A stretch of 64,000 bases of DNA from Hyaloperonospora brassicae (lineage: Eukaryota > Oomycota > Peronosporomycetes > Peronosporales > Peronosporaceae), in contig CANTFL010001455.1 in the NCBI GenBank assembly GCA_947650285.1, positions 62,001-126,000 of the forward strand, given 5' to 3'. A program made the position numbers and the translations under genes. This document shows, one piece after another, positions 12,982 through 25,100 of this stretch. A model generated the notes under the pieces. That model was not told the origin of the DNA. It did not search any database and worked only from the letters and a program-made list of their open reading frames with translations. Each line of letters opens with the position of its first letter. The first letter of the stretch is position 1.

Positions 12982-14057
12982 TCACCTTTTGCTCTTGGCG
13001 TTGGAGTCACGAATCGCAGCTTCCAAGTCGTCCCATTTTTCGCTGCTGACCGAGCCAAACATGTTGAACTCGCCAGCATTGGCAACCGTTTCACCACCGT
13101 CAAAGCGAACGATCTCGCCATTGAGCCAGCTGGCATAGTCGCTCGTCATGTACGAAGCCAAGTTGGCCAGCTCGTCCACTTCTCCGAAGCGCTTGAGCGG
13201 GTTGTTTTGCAGCATAATTTCCTCAAACGCGCCCGAGGGATCAAGTCGATCGAACGCGCCTTTCGTCTTGATCGGACCGGGTGCAATGCCCACAAAACGA
13301 ATACCGTACTTGCCCCACTCCACCGCTAATGACTTGATCATTGCCTACAAAACAGCAACAAAAAAGCAGCAAGAAAAACACATACCACATCGACTGCATC
13401 AGCAACGTCCAGTGGTCCGTCCACACACATGTCACACAACACACAACGTACGCTAACCCCAGCTTTCGCTGCGGCCGACGGCACAACGTAACCCGAGCCC
13501 GTCTCAGCATACGTGGTCGTAATGTTTAGAAACACGCCCGGGTGTCCCTCCTGGATCATGCGCTTGCCCGCCTCGAGCGTCACATTGGCTGTGCCTTTGA
13601 GCACAATATCGACAATAGTGCCAAACCCTTTGGCATTCAGCCGCTCAAACGGAGAGATGAAATTGCCCGCGGCATTGTTCACCACAACGGTCGGCACGCC
13701 GGCCACGTGGGCCAGTTCGTCCAGTGCCTTCTTCACTTGCTCAGCGTCACGGACGTCGCCAGTGAGTGCAATGGTCTTGTTCCCTGTGAGCGCCTGAATC
13801 TCTTGAGCTGTGGCTGCCACGACTTCCCGTTTACGACTCAGGATCGCAACCGTCGCGCCGAGATCGGACAGTTTCGTGGCAATGCCTTTGCCCAAGCCAG
13901 TGCCCCCACCAGTGACGAGCGCGATTTTGCCCTGGAACGTTCCAGGAGGTAGCATTGTACGGAGGACCGGGACGGACCGGGGCGTCATGGAGCTCTTGGC
14001 GCGCGCGACAAGAGAAGACGGCGCGCGGACGAAAGATACGCGCTTTACAGTCGACAT
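12982..14057 (-). CDS. DECR1: 2,4-dienoyl-CoA reductase, mitochondrial (short-chain dehydrogenase)
   Basis: Two exons, 14057-13452 and 13344-12982, encode 322 residues. The intron (13451-13345, 107 nt) is GTACGT...TTGTAG, phase 0. The enzyme uses NADPH to reduce 2,4-dienoyl-CoA esters, an auxiliary step in beta-oxidation of unsaturated fatty acids. Visible signatures are [12 protein letters not shown] (cofactor loop), NNAAGNF with the active-site Asn, TTYAETGSG with the DECR-type Tyr, the PSAAAKAG segment with the catalytic Lys, and [14 protein letters not shown] and DYASWLNG further on. These match DECR rather than other dehydrogenases of this fold. The basic, Ser- and Arg-rich first 35 residues look like a mitochondrial presequence. 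The C-terminus SKR is not a standard peroxisomal signal. A pyrimidine-rich initiator (TCACTCTC then a T run) lies near 14171 on the minus strand. It is divergent from OXA1. Confidence 0.93.
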
Positions 14058-14380
14058 GTCAATAGCGACAGATGAAGATTCTAACTGAGAGGGACAGATA
14101 GGGATAGAGATAGAGCGATAGCGCGTGTTGTGTGTGACGAAGACGAAGCGGAAGTAAAAAAAAGAGAGTGAAAAGCAGATATCCAGAGACTCGTGGAAAA
14201 ACGACCAGTGTCGGAAAGGTCGTCACGGCGGATTTGACGTGAATTTAGCAGGTCGATGATGGGTAGACAGAAGGACAGATGTACAGCGGTCGCTGGGGTT
14301 TTGACCAATCGTTGTGGTCGCTATCGCCTCCTTTCGGGTCGTTTGGACGGACTAAACTAGCAGCTCCTGGCTACGACATC
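14058..14380. promoter_or_regulatory. Divergent promoter region between DECR and OXA1
   Basis: This 323-bp spacer separates two divergent genes for mitochondrial proteins. On the minus strand, TCACTCTC followed by a T tract (14164-14171) fits the oomycete initiator plus flanking promoter region for the reductase. On the plus strand a CCAAT word lies at 14305-14309, 72 bp upstream of the OXA1 start. Co-regulation is inference only. Confidence 0.4.
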
Positions 14381-15701
14381 ATGACGCGACAGCTGCAGGT
14401 GCTGCGAAGCAGAGCTTCTTGTGTCGCCCGACGGGCGCCCGTACTGCAAGTGTCGAGTGCCGTGCTGCGTCTTGGCAGCGTACATCGATCGTCTTTCGCT
14501 GCATTCGCTCCTTTGTGCTGCTCAGTGGACGCCATTCGACATGCATCGACGAGTAGCACACCGTCTTTTACGCATAAAGTGGCGGTAGCGGATGGACATC
14601 TCACAGGTGCTGCGTTCACGTGGAATTTGGTGTAAATTAGTGCTATGAGTGATCAGTAGTTTGTGATTGGGCTGTGTACAGACGCAGGAGCTGTTGCGGC
14701 AGAGAGTGGAGCAGGACACGAACCGTGGGCCGTCGTACAGGGCGTGCAGGCAGCTCTCGAGGCAGTGCATACCACTACGGGGTTGCCGTGGTGGGCGACG
14801 CTGATGGTGAGGGAGATGGGAAGATGGTTTTAAAGGCGACGGAATCGACTGACGGATTTGATCAACGTGCTGTTTGTGTCTGTGCATCAGCTCTCAGGCG
14901 TGACACTGCGTGCTGCCATCTTCCCTTTGTATGTGTTCCAGATCCGAGCGACTCAAAGGTCGAGCACGAACGTTTCAGGATGGAGGGGCTGGCCGATGGT
15001 GATGCTGAGAGGTTGTGGTGTTGGTGTCTGGCAGGTTGGTCCAGGCAAGCTTGGACTTTCGAAAATTGCACTCGGCGTACAAGTACGCGCGCACGTTTAC
15101 GGTACAATGCAGCTGACGCCGGTGGGTTATTGCTGGTCAAGGCATTGTAAGTTGAGCTGTGGATTATGTGTGTGTTTCGTAGCCTACGTCCGACCGCAAG
15201 GGACATCTTGACGCGATCTTACTTGCACGACGGGGCGTCCGTGCAATCATGAAGAAGTACAACACGCATCCCATCCAAACGATCGTGGGCGCGGTGGCGT
15301 ACATCCCGATCTTTGCTGTGATGGCGTACAGTGCTCGCGACATGGTGCGCTCGGGCAATTTCGCAGGTTTCGATTCCGGCGGCTTTTTGGCTTGGAAGAA
15401 CCTGTCAGAGGCGGACGGCACATATGTGTTTCCCGTTCTTGCAGCGCTGTCTACGTATGGCAATCTGGAATTGTCAGCGCGACACAAGAGCGGTTTGTGG
15501 ACAGAGGTGCTGCGTGCAGGGCAGTACGCTACGATCTTTGCTGTCCCGTTCATAGCTAGTCTGCCACAGGGAGTGTTCTTTTACTGGTTGGGATCTTCCT
15601 GGTCGTCTATGGCGCAGACCATTGCTATGAACAACAACGAGTTCCGCCGACGCCTGAAAATCAAGCCACGAATTACGACGACGCACTCACCTACTGCGTG
15701 A
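14381..15701 (+). CDS. OXA1: OXA1/YidC-family mitochondrial inner-membrane insertase
   Basis: Five exons: 14381-14606, 14682-14806, 14891-14958, 15035-15101 and 15183-15701. All four introns are GT-AG (75, 84, 76 and 81 nt) and keep phase, giving 334 residues. The ATG at 14381 starts an Arg-rich, acid-poor mitochondrial presequence (MTRQLQVLRSRASCVARR); an in-frame start at 14279 is less likely. Oxa1 inserts mitochondrially and nuclear-encoded proteins into the inner membrane. Signatures in order are TTTGLPWWATLM, VTLRAAIFPLYVFQIRATQR, AYIPIFAVMAYSARDM, YVFPVLAALSTYGNLEL and VPFIASLPQGVFFYWLGSSW, matching the conserved five-helix core. The matrix tail after the last helix is short, so a ribosome-binding coiled coil seems to be missing and a Cox18-like role is also possible. 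Confidence 0.9.
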
Positions 15702-16582
15702 GCAATAAATGGTCTGGATTCGGCCCTTTTTGTAGACACCGGTGGGAGTGGCACTTGTTACTTTGCGCGAGAAAGTACTCATTCAGCAGTCGTATTGACC
15801 AGAGACCGACGTGTACGTAAGCTGACAAACATGGGCAGCGCGTCGATAGCACGTGAGAGACGTGCGATGATATGAGATGGTACAGTGTAAGCTATCGAGT
15901 CTCGTACGGACAACATGTATGGTACGACCCTCCACTTGCCAGATGCGCCGAGTGTGAATGCAACGCATCCCATTGGACCGACCAGTCGGTCCGTCGACCA
16001 AGAGCCACTTTTCTTCAATGTCAAATCCATCCGCACGTTCTTTCACGCGCACTGGATTTGTCAACACTTTATTGTGTCGCCCGCAGAAATCGGGCGCGAG
16101 TGTTGCAACTGCAGTATCTGGAGGTGTTTAGTGCGAGTAAACTAACTGTCAGCTGCAATGTCCCGACTCCCCCAACTCGCGCGTATCCAAATCGTAATCC
16201 GTCGCACTCTTGAGCCCACGTACAGGGCAGTGACTGGATATGAGGCATGTTGAAGCTGTCCACGCAAGTTAACAGCAACAGGCCAGAGACTCGAACATCC
16301 GTTCGTGGGTAGCTCAATGTACCCTCTTACACCAAATACACCGTGCTATTAGATAGCCAAATCTACAGCAGTGGTCATGATCGTGTCTCGCGTAATCGTA
16401 CAAATCAATTCCCTTCCGTCTACGATGCAGCCAATCAAAAGCCACGACTCACGCACGAACATTCGTCGCCTTCCACGACTTGGGAGCTGCTGACTGACTG
16501 ACTGACTATCTCTCGCTGGGGATGCGCCTTCGCTCTCCCTTCACTTCTACACGTGTCAAAGTAGACGCAGCACTGCCTCATC
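15702..16582. other. Intergenic spacer with lipase-gene promoter
   Basis: I see no gene in this 881-bp spacer. Near its right end are a CCAAT word (16431-16435), a short CTGA tandem run (about 16489-16507) and an initiator-like TCACTTC at 16541. Confidence 0.6.
16541..16547 (+). promoter_or_regulatory. Initiator-like element of the DUF676 gene
   Basis: TCACTTC fits the oomycete TCA-Y-T-Y-Y core and lies 42 bp upstream of the ATG at 16583. The CCAAT word at 16431 is 110 bp further upstream. Confidence 0.4.
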
Positions 16583-18572
16583 ATGCGCTCGCCAATCCCT
16601 GACACGCCCAAGACCGCGTCGCTCGTCACGGCCTCACACCTCGTCGTCCTGCAGCACGGACTGCTGGGCAGCAAGCACGACTTTGATCGCTTCGTCCAGC
16701 TCTTCCGCACGCACTTGGAAGCCGACGGCTCTGGCGTCTACTGCCACGCCGCAGCAAGCAACGCGTCGAGCTTTTTCAAGACGTACGATGGGATTGACCA
16801 CGGCGGGGAGCGCCTGGCCGACGAGATCCAAGGCCTAGCCACGCAGATGCCTCACTTGCAGAAGCTGTCGTTGATCGGCCACTCGCTTGGCGGTCTGTAC
16901 TGTCGCTACTGTATTGGCGTGCTCTTCAGTCGTGGCTTCTTTGACAAGATCGAGCCAATGGTAAGTGACATTCTCGCTGTGGAGGTCGCGAGATGTGTAC
17001 TCCGCTCAGGACTTATGGTCGTGATATGGCTGCCTAGAATTTCGTGACGATGGCAGCTCCTCATCTTGGAAGTCGCCGACCTCGTCGTGGTGCAACAAAC
17101 GCTGTGTTTAACGCACTGATGCCCAAAATGTTTAGCCGGACGGGTACCCAATTGACATTGACAGATGCCGCAACGACGGAGACGCAGGCGCTCAGTTGTG
17201 CGTCGCGTGCGCTTCAGGACAAGCACTTTTACCCAGGTGCAGTTTTTTTGTTGCTATCGTCCATACTTGCTTGCTTAATGTTGGGTACTTACATGGGATG
17301 CCTCGTGCTGTAACAGCGCTCTTGGATATAAGCGGATCCTTGCTGGTCCATTTTCCAGATGCAGGAAAGCAACTGGACGATGCACAGAAGACATTCGAGC
17401 TGTTTGATTGTGTTTTGAGCGATCGAAAGCTGCGCATCTCTGAAGGCCAGGAGAAATCAGCCGAGGGGAAGGCAAAGCTTGACATTGACATGTCTTGTGC
17501 TGACGTAAAGATCGTGCTACCCAGCGGAAAAAGCGTCGGCAACGACGCTCCTTCTTCCTCAAGGTTCACCGTTTGGGGTCAAAATGAACCTATTGAGAAG
17601 CTCAACGAGTCTGGCAACTTTGATATCCAGATCTGTTGGTCTGCCAACGAGACAGAACAAGCAGATGCGGACGTCTGTGTGCTACGCATTCCTGAAGCTG
17701 ACATTCATCGCGATTGGAAATGGCTTGTCGCTCTCAGCAACGCTGCATTCGGTGTGCGCTGTCTGACGTTGACTGACAGTACCAAGGAAGGAACGCGGCA
17801 AGTATCGGAGACATCACCTCTCCTGAGTTGCTTGACTCGAGGTCAGTTTATGCAGGCGTTACAGATGTTCAAGGCGCGTACACTGTACTCGAATATATTC
17901 TTCGACCTGCAGGTGCCGTACACATGCGCAGCGGTACGCGCATTCAATCCGTATCGCGCGAGTGCCGAAAAGTGTTCCATGTCTCCTGTATACAAGCACA
18001 TTGCGTCCGTCTCTCTCGAGAGCGCGCGTCAGCTGCGCGATACGATCCCTCACGCGATCAAGTGCCTCATTGTGAAGAAAATGACACCCGACGGAGCAGC
18101 TCTGGCCTCGCCTCCAAGCGCGGAGAATTTGCCGCACGACGATCACGACGTCGATGGTGGCGACGTCGATGGTGCCAACAGCAGTAGAAGCGGTGAAGGA
18201 ATGGCTGAAAGGAAATCTCTTGCAGCTTCCAGCGGTAGTGGCCGACAGCGTCAACCCTTTTTCAGCCGTCATCGTGGGAAAACCGTGGGCAGTGCGCTTG
18301 CAGACGACTCTTGTGGAGCTCGACCAGCTCCGTTTCTTGACGGCGATGTTATCCTCGATCAGCTGCCGTTCGCCTTTACAGCCGATACAGAGCGAGACGA
18401 GCTACGTGGTATGCTGCTATCGATGCAAAGTGTGGGCTGGCGACGGATCGACGTCTTGTTTGGAAGCATCATGTCGCACGAGCACATCATTGCCAAGCGA
18501 GCGAACTTAGACAAGCCCCTTGACTCTGGCGCTGACGTCGTGCACCACGTGATGGATACGCTTCTTCTATGA
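16583..18572 (+). CDS. DUF676 lipase-like serine hydrolase
   Basis: Three exons, 16583-16960, 17038-17236 and 17359-18572, encode 596 residues. Intron 1 (GTAAGT...GCCTAG, 77 nt, phase 0) is clear. Intron 2 (17237-17358, phase 1) has an equally in-phase acceptor at 17316 that would add 14 residues. The alpha/beta-hydrolase core shows VVLQHGLLGS (oxyanion region, about residues 22-30), GHSLGG with nucleophile Ser101, and FVTMAAPHLG after it. FKARTLYSNIFFDLQVPY is the usual DUF676 C-terminal block. Family members are putative lipid esterases; the substrate is unknown. The protein is unusual for an acidic or variable insert of about 130 residues between HFYP and LTRGQFMQAL, and for a Ser/Asp-rich linker with repeated DVDG. 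A CCAAT box and an initiator-like site precede it. Confidence 0.85.
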
Positions 18573-19866
18573 GAGCACGGACATGTATGCTGCATAGTCG
18601 ACAAACAGGACACTGTTGTCTGCTTTGCGTGCGTGTTTACCTGTGCAAGCGATACATCCGGGTAATCGTTTGATGAACTTCAGCTTGAGGTGCGCTATCG
18701 TTTGTCAGAAGGACAAGTGGCTTCACGATCGTCTTGCCGCATCCAGCTACAAAAGATGATTTCGCATAGATCGTACGACACGCTTAATTCACCATTGTGG
18801 TGCGTTTGCAGGGTAAATGTGTTTACGGTCGACCGCTGCGTGCATTTTTTCGTGCGTGATGTTTATGCTCGACCAATGCGTGCATTTTGCGCTGTTAAAT
18901 TCCATTGAAGTAACATGTTGCTAGTTTTGTCGTACATATATCAAATCTCACGGTTAGCTGCAGCAGTGGAGGTTTTGCAACCGTGCAGCACCGCAAAGAA
19001 TCAAGCACCGAAATCGCTCATCATTGAACATGGGCAGGTGAACACAGCAACATAAAAGCGGGGCGCGGGATTGGCAAAATCAGGCGCAGCTACCCTTGAA
19101 CCTGCAACTACATATAATAGCTGGCCAGCTGCTCAAAACGCTACCACAAGCCGACATCAGAGTTTGGCCGAGAACAACCTCGGATATCAAGCTTCCATTT
19201 TGTATGCTAAGGCAGATAGACATCTAAATATTCCTACAACACTTGAATGCTACTTACGAAATGTGTACGAGCAAAGCACTTGTTTCGCTCCTCTTTCGCC
19301 CGTGCTCGCGGAAATCGTTCTTTCGTGCCTGTGAAGCGACGCGCGACCTCGAGTACCCTTACAACTTGACGCGCACTTCAGCTCGTCGTACCGCAAAGCT
19401 TCGAATGACCTTTCACGCTCTCTCCCTATCGCTCAATCGCCACCATTTCCGTTTGCCTTTTGCGCTGTCGATTCTCGAGCCCAATGCATAGCAGCATCAA
19501 GCTCTTACCATCTCGCTGCTCGCTCTGTGTCGTTGTGCCTCCTGATATTCCATTCGGACAGCTCACAATTGCTGTTGGCAACGTCAACACCAGTGTAGCT
19601 ACTGAAGCATATATATTATCTGGAGCTTCTTGATGAGGTCACGTTGAGCATAATGAACACTCTCGATATATAGTGCGTCATGCGAAGAGCAGCAGCTTCA
19701 ATGTGCTCGACTGCTTCCTCGTACGGAAACATCCGTGCAAGCGCCTCGACACATATTCGTTTTGTGCCTCTCGTTGTGCAACGTCATGTGATTCTGCGTG
19801 CATTTGCTCCAGCAGCGTATCAGCATTTCCTACATGTGTCAATGCTGTCCAAGTTGCTCTACACGT

Positions 19867-20350
19867 CTAACTAACCCTTGACCAAGTCCCTGGATCAGTC
19901 AAGTCCGAAGCAAACTCTACTTTACAATATAACCAAAGGTGTCGTGTGGGAATCGCGAAGCGCTTGACTAGATCTGACACTTGGCCAGGTCTGTGCATCT
20001 GCATCAACGCTTCTACTGACTTGTTGACTTGTCCGCGAGCTTCTTCCAGACGCTTGCTGCAGCCAGCTGTTCTGTGTCGTTTACAGCGAAGCTGGATCGT
20101 CTCTCTCGACAAAGAAGGAGAAGTTCAGCCACGTCACTTGATACTTGTTCGCCACGCCGCAGGATGGTCGGAAGTAATGCTGCATAGAAACCTCTTCGTG
20201 CCAGAGACGCATCCAACTTGCCGCAAACGCCGACATCCCCAGCGAGTCGCTGCTTCACGATCGTATGCTACATCGCGTGAGTCAGTTGCCACCGTTTTTC
20301 ACCGTCGAACGTCGCAGGATTTTCTACTGCCTCAAGTGCACGATGGCAAT
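19867..20350 (-). pseudogene. Possible gene relic, unrecognised, frameshifted
   Basis: Minus-strand segments in different frames read like protein. One has ALEAVENPATFDGEKRWQL near 20330-20270. One has DVAELLLLCRERRSSFAVND in 20258-20013. One has RLEEARGQVNKSVEALMQMH in 20112-19867. The last two overlap and change frame by one base near 20090, with no good splice sites between them. The composition suggests a charged coiled-coil protein. I cannot name a family, and this may be chance or an exon set I have misjoined. Confidence 0.22.
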
Positions 20351-20452
20351 TGAGACGGCAGCAACTGACTCCTGCCATTCACAATCACTACGTAAAAAAG
20401 AAAACGACCGACGACGGGAAGACATTTTTGTTGCGGGTCGTGCGACTACAGA

Positions 20453-20480
20453 GAGAAGAAGAAGAAGAAGAAGAAGAAGA
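20453..20480 (+). repeat. AAG/GAA microsatellite
   Basis: A pure run of about nine AAG units. Read on the other strand it makes a poly-leucine stretch that mimics a signal peptide in a chance reading frame. Confidence 0.9.
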
Positions 20481-20666
20481 AAACGCACGAACGAGAGATC
20501 TAAGCGCACCATTTGCAATCGTGTGACGTCGCCCAGTGCCGACGTCGTCTCTCTTCCCCTTTTTGGCACACGTCACACACGGCAGACGCGACGCTGACAA
20601 ACGAGACACAAAAATAGACCGACGAGAGGAACTTTCGCTTGGACGGCCGATCGACCAGTTTACAAT

Positions 20667-22181
20667 TTGCCAGCTTCTCGCCTCTTCCCCTCCTCCTCGT
20701 TCTTAGTACTACTTCAACGCCCGCCAGACGTTTTCGAAGAGCTCCACTTGTGTCGTGTCCAGCGTAACTTCAACATGTTGAAGGAAGAAGACCCAATGAT
20801 TGAGCTCTTGCGGGAGTGGATCATGTCGCCTCTCGACGACGGCACAGAGCTCCGCGAGTCGGTCCTCAAGGTTTTTGGCTTTATGAGCGACCTCATTGCT
20901 GAGCACGTCGCGCGTCCAGAGCGCAGTCGGCTGCGCAAGTTTCTACCACAGCTCACGCAGTTTTTCCTCCCGCTCGACTTGACCGCTGCGGCCCTCGCGT
21001 ACGATGCGAGCACGCACTTTCTCGCACGGAAGCGCGTCCCGCCGACGTTCAAAGAGGTCCGTCATGTCCTCAATCTGGCAACGACGAACGCAATTGCTGG
21101 GAAGTTGAAGCTCGTGACATTTGATGCCGATGATACGATCTACAAAGACGGCGGCAGCATTCGAAAGACGTCAAGGATGGTGCAGATTATCGTGCAGCTA
21201 CTGCAACGCGGAATCGTCGTTTCCCTCGTGACGGCAGCGGGGTACCCTGGTAACCCTGGCCGCTACGAACAGCGTCTTCGTGGGATTCTAGATGCCCTGG
21301 CAGAACTGTCGAGTGCGGAACGGGCCCGGTTTCTGGTCATGGGGGGCGAGTGCAATTACTTGTTTGAGACGTACACGCACAAGCCATCAGGGATTGTTGG
21401 GTTGCGGGAAATTGACGGGGCGTTGTGGAAGGACGGACGTGGAGAACGCTGGCCCGAGGAAGAGGTCACAGGGCTGCTGGATGCTGCTGAGACGGTGCTG
21501 CAAGACACGTTGCAGGCACTGCACTTGTCGGCACAGATTCTGCGGAAAGAGCGAGCGATTGGAATCATCAACACGTCCGACAAGCGCATTCGGTACGAGA
21601 ACCTCGAGGAGATCAGCCTCACGCTTCAGCACAAGCTGCGTGACTTTCAAGTCCCGTTTTGTGCGTTCAATGGCGGTAACGACGTGTGGGTTGACATTGG
21701 GCACAAGGCATTAGGCATCCAGGCGCTGCAGAAGTACGTGTTTCGCTTCCTGCCGAAAGAACTGCACGACAGCGAGGAGCTGCGCATTATTCAAGGCCAA
21801 GAGTGTCTTCACGTCGGAGACCGATTTACGACGACGGGCAACGATACGCGATCGCGGGACGCTGCTACAACGATCTGGGTCTCGAATCCTCAGGAGACTG
21901 TGTATATCATGACGATTTTGCTGCAAACGATTGACTCGGTGCGCGAGCAGAAGAGGGCGCAGAAAGAGGAAAAAGCGAGGGAAAAGAAGGAAAAGAAGGC
22001 TAGAGGGTTGGCAAGCGTTGTAGCTGCAGCCGTGCTCAGCGATGAAGGAAGCGACATCTCACTCGACGGGATTGACGCAAATCTCTCGAGCGATAGCGAA
22101 AGCAGTGGCAGCAGTGACGAGCGGGAGACGACAGTTCAGGCAGCAATTCAAGCTGCTACAACAGCCTGTCTGACCGAGTAA
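20667..22181 (+). CDS. ISN1: IMP-specific 5'-nucleotidase (ISN1 family, HAD fold)
   Basis: Up to 504 residues. The enzyme dephosphorylates IMP to inosine in purine salvage, in the cytosol. FDADDTIYKDGG at about residues 152-163 is the HAD DxDxT nucleophile motif in its ISN1 form. NTSDKRIRYENLEE, CAFNGGNDVWVDIGHKALGI and CLHVGDRFTTTGNDTRSRDAATTIWVSNPQET follow in the expected order; the last holds the metal-binding HAD motif IV. The start is uncertain: an ATG at 20775 would cut into ELHLCRVQRNFNMLKEE, which seems to align with the conserved ISN1 N-terminus. So 20667, or a short spliced exon joined at the CCAG before about 20736, is preferred. The last 60 residues are a KEK-rich then Ser/Asp-rich tail and look disordered. 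Confidence 0.9.
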   Translation: MPASRLFPSSSFLVLLQRPPDVFEELHLCRVQRNFNMLKEEDPMIELLREWIMSPLDDGTELRESVLKVFGFMSDLIAEHVARPERSRLRKFLPQLTQFFLPLDLTAAALAYDASTHFLARKRVPPTFKEVRHVLNLATTNAIAGKLKLVTFDADDTIYKDGGSIRKTSRMVQIIVQLLQRGIVVSLVTAAGYPGNPGRYEQRLRGILDALAELSSAERARFLVMGGECNYLFETYTHKPSGIVGLREIDGALWKDGRGERWPEEEVTGLLDAAETVLQDTLQALHLSAQILRKERAIGIINTSDKRIRYENLEEISLTLQHKLRDFQVPFCAFNGGNDVWVDIGHKALGIQALQKYVFRFLPKELHDSEELRIIQGQECLHVGDRFTTTGNDTRSRDAATTIWVSNPQETVYIMTILLQTIDSVREQKRAQKEEKAREKKEKKARGLASVVAAAVLSDEGSDISLDGIDANLSSDSESSGSSDERETTVQAAIQAATTACLTE

Positions 22182-25100
22182 AACCATCGTGTGCAGGCCG
22201 TCGTTGTGCGCTAACTTACCGTGCATGTTTCCGTTGACAAAGTTCCAGACGTGATCAAGTCCGTCGACTGGTCTCCTTATGACGACGGATCTGTCGACAT
22301 ATTACTTGAGAATACATACTTGCTTGGATACTCTTGATCGCTCCAAGTATCGACATGACGTGTAGCGTTCGTGATTCCAACCGTCTTGCCTTCCGAACCA
22401 GAACTGTAAAGTTGTCATCACAGACAAGGCGAGTGAGCCAACATAATTGTCTTGACGCGATATAACTCATTGTGGAGCGTGACAGGACAAGGTATAGGAG
22501 CGTCGCTTAGCAATTAGAGCGATCGAAAGCATTGTTTGTGTAGCGTGTCTGCAGGCAGCACATGCGGCACGACCTCTACTTCATCAACCAGATAGTGTGT
22601 CCTCTTTCGTAACCACGTATGACACGCTAAGCTCACTTGCACCTACAATGTAGATGTTTTTTTATTGAAGTCTTGATAATCTAAAAACGAAGAGGTCGTA
22701 TAGTAGCCGCCTTGCCCACCGCTGCATCTGCGGCCAAGGCCCATCTTCAAAACACGTGATACCTTGCCAGGTTGACATTGATGCCACTTGTCTTACCTTT
22801 TGCATCAACGAACACGTCGTCAACTCGTTTATATGTCCGAAGGGTTCACGCCCGCTAATGACAGGTAGAGGAGCATGCCGCTAATTTGCGTCAAATGGCG
22901 ACCATCCTTTCCTAACTAAACTGGATTAGCTAATCGGGAGCTCCACGTCGTTTCGCGTCAAGTACGAGATCAAAAAGTCTTGTGCCATGATCCCGACATC
23001 TCATAAATCGCACGCTATCTGTGTACAGATCAAGCGCAGTATACGCATTGGTGCGAGATGAAGCGGGCTGAATATATAACTCTTTTTAACTTCGTTTAGC
23101 CGGTCGTTCAGACTGCTTTCGCTGGCGCTTATATGGTTTTCACGAGCGCGTGCGGCCAATGTGCTAAGCTTCCTCTGATCCTATTCCGGGCATTGACGTT
23201 ATTTAACATAAGTTTACCATCCGGGACGAGATTGTAGATTCTTGTTGTGACAACATGACGGACCCACAATCGATCAATTGTTCATTGTTCCTGGACATTT
23301 GAGATTTATAGAAGTCTCTCAATGAACCCCACCTTCAGCAATAACACCAAGTGTTTGTTGTTTCTACGTAGAAGTTCTCGCACAATTACAGATCAGCGCG
23401 CGCCCCATGGCTAGTACAAACGCGCTTTGTTGCCAGTTAAACATACTGACCATGTCGTTTCGATCTGTGGCGGTATGTTACTAAACTAGCCATTTGACAA
23501 TGGTATGAAATGCATAAGGTGGCTTCATTCCCGGATAGCATCGCTGTTACCTCCATAGACTACGTTATATGTAGGTCTACAGTGATGATATCCGATATTG
23601 AGGGCATGTAGTGCATGGGACTGTTAATTGCGTGATAACCCACACCACTCTGCTACAAAGTCGCAATCATACATTGCACACGACACTCTGTTCATATAGT
23701 CGCAGTCATACATTTCACATACTGATCGTGATGCAAATATATGTCGCGATACTTTAATTCATGTTGCTGATATACGTACTTCCCTGACACGTTAAATCTC
23801 AACTGTTCTTTTCAAAGGGAACTTTCCCCTTGTACTGATAAATTATGAGTGACCTAAACTGAACACAGGATAGGCAGATGCTCCCAAACCTCAAACACAC
23901 GGTGCATGCAGAGGGATAGGCAACCCTTCCAAACGACAACGCCTGGAAGAAGGAAAAGTAGGGCTGCACTTAGTATAGTAGCATCTCCCAATAAAACCCA
24001 TTTTACTGCGATGCTAATTGTGTAAAACTACAAACCCCAAATGTAGGAACTCGCTCACCACCCATTGCGCGCGTCTAGCAGCGATTGGCGATTTATGCGG
24101 TTAGTATAATGGCCCATGTAAATCAATAAGTGGAGCGGATAATCGAAGTCCCAATAATTCTCTGTTTACACCTGTAGCGAATTTGGAACTTCCAGACACG
24201 GTCACACTTAGCAATCGTTAGGTTCCTGGATATAACCATCGGATTCCTCTCTCCTCTACGGACGCACCCCCTTGGTCATCTCGGAGGGTCAGTTTTGACC
24301 AGCATCTCAAAAAAATAAGTTAGATCGATTTTATCATCATTTGTCAAATTCTTTGGGGTACATATTTTCAGTACAACTCAAAATCCGCGTACAGCTTGAT
24401 TTATGTTGGTCGTCTAAACTGATCACGCTTTCCAAGATCAACCAGATGTATGACCACCTATCATGGGTAGTATACGATCTACAAATGCGCACGGTATCAT
24501 TCCAGCCCATGGGTTGGTTCAAGGATCTGGTCGATGTTTATCCTGGTTTTAAGTCTCGTCACCAACAAGCTTTATAGGAGGCTTCAACTTTCCTGCCGGT
24601 CTCCGTAGAGCGGTGTCGATCCGGTCTGGACTTGGCAACTTTTGCTCAGAAGCGGAAACAAAGGCGATCTCGATCTGGTCTTAATGGAAGAAAAAGCTGC
24701 AGATGATCCTCCATGTCATGGTCGCCGATCATTGCGACCTGGGCATCCAGTTGGATCCGTTCTGTATTCCACTCGGTTCAGCGAGGTCCGAGTGTAATTT
24801 CCATGCCTGTCCGAGTAGCGGACCATCATCTCGACCCTGATTACCGCCCTGTCCCAGCGCAAAACTGTAGAGATTTTGGAAGAACCACTTTCGATCTTCG
24901 CTTGCAGAAAATTCGGGGTTTTCTTTTCCCCACTAGACCGGCAAATTTATGGACCTCGAACAGTATGTTATATTCATATCATTTCCATACTAGAATGCTT
25001 ACTATATTTGTTATCTTTTATCGTTTCGATTGAAATTGACTCTCACCGCTATTCCAAATCTTCGATTCATGCGACGGCATTACTCCGAAACGATTTTTGT

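Larger units (their letters stand above)
18573..20666. other. Intergenic region with a possible minus-strand relic
   Basis: No complete gene is recognisable in these 2.1 kb. The strongest coding-like signal is at 19867-20350 on the minus strand (listed separately). A trinucleotide run lies at 20453-20480. The stretch 20500-20666 probably holds the ISN1 promoter, but I see no clear initiator match there. Confidence 0.5.

Noticed and set aside
20324..20569. Minus-strand frame with a poly-leucine stretch resembling a signal peptide
   Set aside because: The leucines are the reverse of an AAG/GAA microsatellite.
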